Source of the DNA: Thiobacillaceae bacterium
GTDB lineage: Bacteria; Pseudomonadota; Gammaproteobacteria; Burkholderiales; Thiobacillaceae
Reading direction: 5' to 3'
DNA: 5,783 nucleotides
Assembly: GCA_012274165.1 (NCBI GenBank)
Contig: JAAPAA010000292.1
Coordinates: 1-5,783, forward strand
In this document: positions 1 through 4,671 of the stretch, piece after piece
How the letters are laid out: the number at the start of each line of letters is the position of its first letter
Numbering within the stretch: the stretch's first letter is position 1
Position numbers and translations under genes: made by a program
Notes under the pieces: model-generated
Database searches by the model: none
What the model was told of the DNA's origin: nothing
The model's input: only the letters and a program-made list of their open reading frames with translations

Positions 1-1
1 C

Positions 2-625
2 TACTCGTCCTGGTCACTGCGGCCCTGGCTGGTGCTGCGCCAGGCGGGCATTCCCTTCGAGGAGGTGCGCATTCCGCTGTGGCAGCCCGGATCGGCCGCT
101 CAACTCGCGACGTGGTCGCCTTCGGGCAAGGTGCCGGCGCTGCACGATGGCGACATCCGGATGTGGGATTCGCTGGCGATCTGCGAGTACCTGCACGAGC
201 GTTTTCCGGATAAACAATTGTGGCCTGCCGATGTGGCGGCGCGGGCGGTGGCGCGCTCGGTGAGCGCGGAGATGCATGCGGGCTTTGATGCGCTGCGCCA
301 AAATATGGTGATGAACATTCGCGCCCGTTATCCGGTCAAGGGGCGCACGCCGGAATGCCTGGCGGATATCGAACGCATCGTGGCGATCTGGACGGATTGC
401 CGCGCGCGCTTTGGCAGTGGCGGTGATTTCCTGTTCGGGCGCTTTGGCATTGCCGATGCGATGTTTGCGCCGGTGGTGCTGCGCTTCCAGACGTATGGCG
501 TGGCACTGGAAGGCGCGGCGCGCGCCTATGCCGATGCGGTGCTGGCGCTGCCCGCGCTGCAGGCCTGGGTGGCGGATGCGATGGCGGAAACCGAGCGCAT
601 CGAGAAGTTCGATCGCCGCGAATAA
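2..625 (+). CDS. Glutathione S-transferase family protein (5'-truncated by window)
   Basis: The reading frame is open from base 2 to a TAA, giving 207 visible residues. GSTs of this type usually have about 210-230, so only about ten N-terminal residues are missing. An internal ATG at 32 is not the start, because the sequence before it (YSSWSLRPWL) is the conserved first strand and helix of the thioredoxin-like domain. The serines there are the likely glutathione-activating residues of a Ser-type GST. Other visible landmarks, numbered from the first visible residue, are the cis-proline region GKVPAL (Pro45), the glutathione gamma-glutamyl contact WDSLAI (Asp56-Ser57) and the C-terminal helical domain with the N-capping motif FGIADAMFAP near 148-157. 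The protein is probably cytosolic and conjugates or isomerises with glutathione; the substrate cannot be read from the sequence. A 270-bp gap follows, so it is not clearly in an operon with the next gene. Confidence 0.9.
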   Translation, partial: YSSWSLRPWLVLRQAGIPFEEVRIPLWQPGSAAQLATWSPSGKVPALHDGDIRMWDSLAICEYLHERFPDKQLWPADVAARAVARSVSAEMHAGFDALRQNMVMNIRARYPVKGRTPECLADIERIVAIWTDCRARFGSGGDFLFGRFGIADAMFAPVVLRFQTYGVALEGAARAYADAVLALPALQAWVADAMAETERIEKFDRRE

Positions 626-684
626 AGCGATGAGGGTGGCGCCAGTGATACTTTCAGCAAGCACATAGGATTTCCTGTTTCCGT

Positions 685-698
685 CATGCCAGGGCATG
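685..698. repeat. Small inverted repeat CATGCC-AG-GGCATG
   Basis: Six-base arms pair perfectly around a two-base centre, 60 bp after the GST stop codon. The loop is too short for a stable RNA hairpin and no T-run follows, so it is more likely a protein-binding half-site pair or chance than a terminator. Confidence 0.35.
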
Positions 699-703
699 CG
701 CCA

Positions 704-728
704 GGCGTCCGCCCGCTCGGGTAACGCC
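704..728 (+). other. Possible stem-loop downstream of the GST gene
   Basis: An outer GGCGT/ACGCC stem (704-708 with 724-728) encloses an inner CCC-GCTC-GGG hairpin (712-721). It could form in RNA and might contribute to ending the GST transcript. No U-tract follows (the next bases are GCATACAGCCCC), so it is not a canonical rho-independent terminator. The rest of 626-902 has no gene I can support and no convincing -35/-10 pair, though a promoter for the lipoprotein operon must lie here or upstream. Confidence 0.35.
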
Positions 729-902
729 GCATACAGCCCCTATCAATCCGCACCCCTCATCCCGTTCCCCTGCCTGCCGGCCGATCAAGCTTGTGTGTGG
801 CACCGAACATACAGTGTCAGGCAATCCCGCTACATTTCACCCAGGCAGTTGCGGCCGTTCCACCAGACCGCTTTCGTAATTCAATTACCAGGGTTCATGA
901 CC

Positions 903-1304
903 ATGACAACAAAAAATTCCAGATTCCAGTTGCCGCAGCTGTCGCGCAGTGGCGTTGTATACGCCTTGCTGGCGGGCGGGGTGATGCTGATGGCAGGCTG
1001 TGCCGGTACGCCGCCGACAGAGCAGATGGCCGTTACGAAAGCGGCTGTTGCGCATGCCAGCAACGCTGGCACCACCCAGTTTGCTCCCGTCGAGTTGCAG
1101 TCCGCCAAGGACAAGCTGGCGCGTGCCGAACAGGCGATGGAGGAAAAGAACTACGAGCTAGCCAGCCAGCTCGCGGACGAATCCCTGGCGGATGCCCGCC
1201 TGGCTGAGGCCAAGAGCGAATCCGCTCAAGCGCAAAAAGCCGCCAAGGACACGCAGGATGCAAGCCGTGTGCTGCGCGAAGAAATCAACCGTCAAACCCC
1301 ATAA
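903..1304 (+). CDS. Small DUF4398-type outer-membrane lipoprotein
   Basis: This is a 133-residue protein with a classic lipoprotein signal: basic N-region, a hydrophobic stretch (about 18-30) and the lipobox LMAGC with Cys33. Residue +2 is Ala, not Asp, so Lol sorting to the outer membrane is expected. The mature part (about 40-130) is helical, charged and Ala-rich. It contains APVELQSAKDKLARAEQAM, typical of the DUF4398 family, whose biochemical role is unknown. The ATG at 903 is preferred because AGGG (890-893) sits 9 bases upstream. An in-frame ATG at 897 is only 3 bases from it and would add two residues. The frame stays open back to an ATG at 696, but that extension would bury the signal peptide behind 67 non-hydrophobic residues. 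The next lipoprotein gene starts 17 bp after the stop, so the two are almost certainly co-transcribed. Confidence 0.85.
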   Translation: MTTKNSRFQLPQLSRSGVVYALLAGGVMLMAGCAGTPPTEQMAVTKAAVAHASNAGTTQFAPVELQSAKDKLARAEQAMEEKNYELASQLADESLADARLAEAKSESAQAQKAAKDTQDASRVLREEINRQTP

Positions 1305-1321
1305 TCCTGAAAGCACACACC

Positions 1322-2251
1322 ATGAAAAAAAATCATTTGTTCGCCCTGAGCCTGGCCGGTATAGCCGTCATGTCCGGCTGCAGCACGATGCCCCAAAGCA
1401 CGACGCTGGATAGTGCCCGCGTGGACTACAGCAAGGCACAGGCCAACCCGCAAATCGTCACGCTCGCGCCCCTGCAGCTCAAGGATGCGGGTGAAGCGCT
1501 CGACCGTGCCAATGCCGCCCAGACTTCGCGTGAAGATGCCAAGGTGGTAGATAGCCTGGCTTACGTGGCCAAGCAGAAAATCGCCCTCACACAGGAAACC
1601 GCGCAACGCAAAAGTGCCGAACTGGCGATAAGCAACGCCACTGCAGAACGTAGCAAGCTGCAACTGCAGGCGCGCACCAACGAAGCCGATCAAGCCCATC
1701 AGCAAGCGGCGATGGCCGAACTGACTGCCGAGCAGAAAACCGCCGAAGCCAATCTGGCCCGTCAGCAGGCAGCCGCAGCGCAAGCCAGCGCGGCGCAGGC
1801 ACAAGCCGGCGCTGCGCAGGATCAGGCCAGCCTGGCAGCCATGCAGGCACAGATGGACGAATTGAATGCCAAGAAAACGCCGCGCGGCATGGTGATCACG
1901 TTGGGGGATGTGCTGTTCGACACCAACCGGGCCCAGCTTAAATCCGGCGGCGAACGCAATGTGCAAAAGCTCGCCGAGTTTCTCAAGCGCTATCCGCAGC
2001 GCACGGTGCTGATTGAAGGCTTCACCGACAGCGTGGGTAGCGACAGCAGCAACCAGGTGCTGTCCGAACAGCGCGCTCAAGCCGTCAGCATGGCCCTGAT
2101 CGGCATGGGTGTCGATCGTGAGCGCGTCAGCACCAAAGGCTATGGCGAAGCGTATGCCGTTGCCGGCAACGACACGGCGTCCGGCCGTCAACTCAACCGT
2201 CGGGTGGAAATCATGCTGTCCGATGAACGGGGTGTGATCGCCCCACGCTGA
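1322..2251 (+). CDS. OmpA-family lipoprotein with DUF4398-like and coiled-coil N-terminal region
   Basis: The protein has 309 residues. Residues 1-20 are a lipoprotein signal ending in VMSGC (Cys20 lipidated; Ser at +2 suggests outer-membrane retention). Residues about 27-90 resemble the DUF4398 module of the preceding gene (APLQLKDAGEALDRA). Residues about 90-185 are a long Ala/Gln/Glu-rich helix, probably coiled coil, including an Ala-Gln repeat tract around 145-170. Residues about 190-300 form an OmpA/Pal-type peptidoglycan-binding domain: the DVLFDTNRAQL strand, EGFTDSVGSDSSNQVLSEQRA (Asp236 and Arg251 region) and QLNRRVEI (Arg293-294). In this fold an Asp and an Arg bind diaminopimelate. 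The inferred role is to link the outer membrane non-covalently to the cell wall, with the helix as spacer. It is the second gene of a two-gene operon that ends at the terminator at 2372. The antisense frame is long but is a shadow of this Ala/Gln-rich coding sequence. Confidence 0.93.
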   Translation: MKKNHLFALSLAGIAVMSGCSTMPQSTTLDSARVDYSKAQANPQIVTLAPLQLKDAGEALDRANAAQTSREDAKVVDSLAYVAKQKIALTQETAQRKSAELAISNATAERSKLQLQARTNEADQAHQQAAMAELTAEQKTAEANLARQQAAAAQASAAQAQAGAAQDQASLAAMQAQMDELNAKKTPRGMVITLGDVLFDTNRAQLKSGGERNVQKLAEFLKRYPQRTVLIEGFTDSVGSDSSNQVLSEQRAQAVSMALIGMGVDRERVSTKGYGEAYAVAGNDTASGRQLNRRVEIMLSDERGVIAPR

Positions 2252-2266
2252 GTCGTCATTGGGACA

Positions 2267-2306
2267 TGCCCATTCGCTACGACGGCATGGATCGCCGTAG
2301 CGGGCA
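2267..2306. repeat. Long imperfect hairpin after the OmpA-like gene
   Basis: TGCC (2267-2270) pairs with GGCA (2303-2306), CGCTAC (2275-2280) with GTAGCG (2297-2302) and GGC (2284-2286) with GCC (2294-2296), leaving small bulges and a 7-base loop. A further pair, CCCATTC (2269-2275) with GAATGGG (2324-2330), could form instead. It lies in the 3' untranslated part of the lipoprotein transcript, before the terminator. It may protect the 3' end or act as a protein site; no T-run follows it. Confidence 0.45.
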
Positions 2307-2371
2307 GTCGCCCAGTGTGGAATGAATGGGACCACCCATCAGCCAACCGCAGTCAAACACGCCCCCAATCT

Positions 2372-2398
2372 ACCCGCCATTTTTATGGCGGGTTTTTT
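2372..2398 (+). terminator. Rho-independent terminator of the lipoprotein operon
   Basis: A perfect 9-bp stem, ACCCGCCAT (2372-2380) with ATGGCGGGT (2385-2393), closes a TTTT loop and is followed directly by a T-run through 2398. The geometry is ideal for intrinsic termination of + strand transcription, 120 bp after the OmpA-like gene's stop. The reverse strand lacks a T-run after the stem, so it should act in one direction only. Confidence 0.92.
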
Positions 2399-2552
2399 AT
2401 TGATTAGGCAAATGCTGTCGGCCATGCTGGCCCCGGGTGACGAACACCTACCCGGCAAAACTATTCAGCAAAACGGTGCAGACCCCGTTTGTTCATGCTA
2501 AACAGGCGAATAAACGTGACCTCGTGTCCCCCAATCTATTCGGCGAATCAGT
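2399..2552 (+). promoter_or_regulatory. Leader region upstream of the ZIP-like gene
   Basis: This 154-bp stretch between the terminator and the ZIP-like start codon must hold that gene's promoter, but I cannot assign a convincing -35/-10 pair. It is dense in small inverted repeats: GGCCA-TGC-TGGCC (2420-2432), CCGGGT/ACCCGG (2433-2438 with 2450-2455) and AAACGG/CCGTTT (2471-2476 with 2485-2490). GGCGAAT occurs twice (2505-2511 and 2542-2548). No coding frame here looks real. Confidence 0.4.
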
Positions 2553-3272
2553 ATGGACCCTCAAAATTTAATGTTCATGAGCATCCCTGCGCTGGTGGCG
2601 CTCGCGGGCGGGATTCTGGCTGTGTTCTGGCACCCCAGCAGAAATGCACGCAGCCTGATTCAGCACTTCGCGGCCGGCGTGGTGCTTGCGGCGCTCGCCG
2701 TTGAACTGCTTCCGGAAATATCAAGGGAGCATGCGCCGGGCCTGGTGCTGGCCGGCAGCTTCGCGCTTGGCAGCCTGTTCATGTACGCGCTCAAGCTGTG
2801 GACGATGCGGATGGAGCACCAACACGCTTTGTCGGGCAAAGCCGGCAGCGCGGCGCAAGGACTCTTCGCGGCCACCTTCATCGACATTGCAGTGGACGGA
2901 TTCATCATCGGCGCAGGGTTTGCGGCAGGGGGAGAGACCGGCCCGATCCTCGCCATCGGCCTGTCCGTCGAACTCCTGTTTCTCGGTCTTGCGCTTACCT
3001 CCGAGACGATAAAAGGCTGGCGCATCGTGGCCGTTTCGGGGGCACTGGGCGCGGTCGTGCTGACGTCCTCGTTGATCGGCAACTTCCTGCTAAGCGGCGC
3101 CTCGCATGCCGTCATTGGCGGCACACTGGCCTTCAGTGCCGCAGCCCTGCTGTATCTCGTTACGGAAGAGTTGCTGATGGAGGCTCACGAGGTCGAGGAA
3201 AAGCCGATCTCGACGCTGGTGCTGTTTGGGGGCTTCCTCGCTTTCTGGAGTATCCAGCTGATAGGCATCTGA
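2553..3272 (+). CDS. ZIP-family-like metal transporter, atypical metal site
   Basis: The protein has 239 residues and is strongly hydrophobic, with about eight predicted membrane helices (roughly 7-26, 37-55, 63-82, 102-126, 130-150, 157-180, 184-204, 218-238). That is the usual ZIP topology and near the usual bacterial length. Family-like signatures are HFAAGVVLAALAVELLPE in helix 2, DIAVDGFIIGAGF in helix 4 (Asp111, Asp115-Gly116) and ALLYLVTEELLMEAHE in helix 7. ZIP proteins normally carry divalent metals such as zinc, manganese or iron into the cytoplasm. Here the usual HNxx(D/E)G motif of helix 4 has Asp in place of His, and helix 5 reads VELLFLGLAL instead of a His/Glu-rich motif, so substrate and activity are uncertain. 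A His-containing loop (MEHQHALSG, about 87-95) lies between helices 3 and 4. The ATG at 2553 lacks a clear Shine-Dalgarno sequence; ATGs at 2571 and 2577 are alternatives, and a stop at 2517 limits upstream extension. The gene follows the lipoprotein operon's terminator, so it is probably transcribed separately. Confidence 0.82.
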   Translation: MDPQNLMFMSIPALVALAGGILAVFWHPSRNARSLIQHFAAGVVLAALAVELLPEISREHAPGLVLAGSFALGSLFMYALKLWTMRMEHQHALSGKAGSAAQGLFAATFIDIAVDGFIIGAGFAAGGETGPILAIGLSVELLFLGLALTSETIKGWRIVAVSGALGAVVLTSSLIGNFLLSGASHAVIGGTLAFSAAALLYLVTEELLMEAHEVEEKPISTLVLFGGFLAFWSIQLIGI

Positions 3273-3320
3273 AGCGGGTGTAAATTGAAAACCGCGATTC
3301 CGAAATGGCGATCAATCAAA

Positions 3321-3330
3321 GTGGCGCCAC
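3321..3330. promoter_or_regulatory. Perfect 10-bp palindrome GTGGCGCCAC
   Basis: A perfect palindrome lies 34 bp upstream of the TATAAT box that precedes the HD-GYP gene. Its symmetry and position, just upstream of the expected -35 region, fit an operator or activator site. The binding protein is unknown, and a GC-rich palindrome of this length can arise by chance. Confidence 0.35.
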
Positions 3331-3364
3331 GCGTACGGATAAATAGTCCGGCTTTATGAGGCCG

Positions 3365-3370
3365 TATAAT
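3365..3370 (+). promoter_or_regulatory. Candidate -10 box (TATAAT) for the c-di-GMP gene pair
   Basis: A consensus TATAAT lies 19 bp before the TTG start of the HD-GYP gene, in a locally AT-rich patch of an otherwise GC-rich region. No good -35 is found 16-18 bp upstream (sequence around AATAGT). The surroundings, TAAA at 3340-3343 and GCCG at 3361-3364, loosely recall a flagellar sigma-28 promoter, but the spacing is 17 rather than 15 and an extra base interrupts the GCCGATAA match. A housekeeping promoter needing an activator is as likely. Confidence 0.45.
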
Positions 3371-3389
3371 TCCCCATCAATAAACCCGC

Positions 3390-4631
3390 TTGAATCCACC
3401 GCCTCAATACGACACTGTGCGCAAGAAAATAAAAGCCAAGGATCTGCAAATCGGCATGCATCTGGATGAGCTGTGCGGCTCGTGGATGGAGCATCCATTC
3501 TGGCGCAGCAAGTTCACCCTGACGGATCCCGCAGACATCCGGCGCATTCTCGAGAGCGGCATCACCGAGGTGTGGATCGATGTCGGCAAGGGCCTGGACA
3601 TGCCGGGCGAGACCCCGGTCGAAGCCGACCTGTCAGTCACCGACGTGCTGATGGAGGCGGAGGTGGCGCAACGCGTCAAGATGACCAAGCCGGCGTCGAT
3701 GAGCGAAGAACTCCAGCGCGCTGCCATGATCTGCACCAAGGCCAGGCAGGCGGTTGTCTCCATGTTCCAGGAAGTGCGCATGGGCAACGCCGTCAGCGCC
3801 GAAGCAGCTGGCGAGCTGGTCGAGGAAATATCCCTGTCGGTGCTGCGCAACCCGGGCGCGCTGATCAGCCTGGCGCGGCTCAAGACAGCCGACGACTACA
3901 CCTACATGCATTCCGTCGCGGTCTGCGGGCTGATGGTGTCGCTGGCGCGGCAATTGGAACTGGACGAAAAAGAGGTACGCGAGGCGGGCATGGCGGGCCT
4001 GATGCACGACCTGGGCAAAGCCATGATGCCGATCAAGGTGCTCAACAAGCCGGGCAAGCTGACCGACGACGAGTTCAACATCATCAAGACTCATCCGGTC
4101 GAAGGTCACCGCCTGCTGGTCAAGGGCAAGACCGCCAGCGCCATCGTGCTCGACGTCTGCCTGCACCACCACGAAAAAGTCGACGGCAGCGGCTATCCCG
4201 ACCGGCTCAAGGGCGACGCCATCAGCCTGTTCGCCAAAATGGGCGCGGTGTGCGATGTCTACGACGCCATCACCTCCAACCGCCCCTACAAGGCGGGCTG
4301 GGATCCGGCGGAATCCATCCGCAAAATGACCGAGTGGAGCAAGAGTCACTACGATGAACGCGTGTTTCAGGCCTTCATCAAGAGTATCGGCATCTACCCG
4401 GTCGGTTCGCTGGTGCTGCTCGGCTCCGGCCGCCTGGCAGTGGTGGTCGAGCAGTCGGAAAAGTCGCTGCTGGCGCCGCGCGTCAAGGTGTTTTTCTCGA
4501 CCAAGGCGCAGACCTGTATCGTGCCGGAGCTGATCGACCTTTCACGTCCCGGGGTATCGGAAAAAATCGTCGGCCGCGAGGACGCGGCGAAGTGGGGGAT
4601 CAAGAACCTGGACGAACTCTGGGCAAGCTGA
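3390..4631 (+). CDS. Cyclic-di-GMP phosphodiesterase, DUF3391 + HD-GYP domains
   Basis: The protein has 413 residues and no membrane segment, so it is probably cytosolic. Residues about 13-130 are the DUF3391 domain (IGMHLDELCGSWMEHPFW, then a predicted strand ITEVWIDVGKGLD). Residues about 150-330 are HD-GYP. The metal and catalytic set is complete: His174 (YMHSV), His206-Asp207 in HDLGK, His235 (THPVEGH), His260-His261-Glu262, the GYP loop Gly268-Tyr269-Pro270, and Asp289/Asp292 in DVYDAITSNRPYK. It is therefore expected to hydrolyse c-di-GMP to pGpG or GMP. A C-terminal tail (about 335-413) follows. The start is uncertain. The TTG at 3390 gives the longest form, and a GTG at 3417 (reading MRKKIKAKDLQIGM) would begin nearer the usual DUF3391 start; neither has a clear Shine-Dalgarno sequence. 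The diguanylate cyclase gene begins 40 bp after the stop, suggesting an operon that couples synthesis and breakdown of the same messenger. Confidence 0.94.
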   Translation: MNPPPQYDTVRKKIKAKDLQIGMHLDELCGSWMEHPFWRSKFTLTDPADIRRILESGITEVWIDVGKGLDMPGETPVEADLSVTDVLMEAEVAQRVKMTKPASMSEELQRAAMICTKARQAVVSMFQEVRMGNAVSAEAAGELVEEISLSVLRNPGALISLARLKTADDYTYMHSVAVCGLMVSLARQLELDEKEVREAGMAGLMHDLGKAMMPIKVLNKPGKLTDDEFNIIKTHPVEGHRLLVKGKTASAIVLDVCLHHHEKVDGSGYPDRLKGDAISLFAKMGAVCDVYDAITSNRPYKAGWDPAESIRKMTEWSKSHYDERVFQAFIKSIGIYPVGSLVLLGSGRLAVVVEQSEKSLLAPRVKVFFSTKAQTCIVPELIDLSRPGVSEKIVGREDAAKWGIKNLDELWAS

Positions 4632-4671
4632 CCAGGCGTTCGTCGTGGCGGCTCACTTGAACACACTACAG

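Noticed and set aside
14..697. 227-codon open frame on the - strand
   Set aside because: It is a shadow of the GST gene; its translation is Arg/His-rich, as expected for the reverse of GC-rich coding DNA.
797..815. TGTGGCACCGAACATACAG as a sigma-54 promoter
   Set aside because: The TGGCAC half is present, but the downstream element has no TTGC at the required spacing, so the essential GC dinucleotide is missing.
696..902. N-terminal extension of the DUF4398 lipoprotein back to ATG 696
   Set aside because: It would place 67 residues before a lipoprotein signal peptide, and ATG 696 falls inside a small palindrome with no suitable ribosome-binding site.
1292..2335. 347-codon open frame on the - strand
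   Set aside because: It lies antisense to the OmpA-family lipoprotein, whose lipobox and OmpA motifs are clear. The reverse translation shows no recognisable domain and its openness follows from Ala/Gln-rich, GC-rich codons.
2433..2455. CCGGGT/ACCCGG inverted repeat as a second terminator
   Set aside because: The stem is only 6 bp, the loop about 11 bases, and it is followed by GCAAAACTATT rather than a T-run.
2489..2704. 71-codon + strand frame starting in the ZIP-like leader
   Set aside because: Most of it overlaps the ZIP-like gene in another frame, and the product is low in hydrophobic residues with no motif.
3277..3295. GCGGGT...AACCGC as a terminator for the ZIP-like gene
   Set aside because: The stem has a mismatch, is very short and lacks a T-run, so termination of this gene is unresolved.
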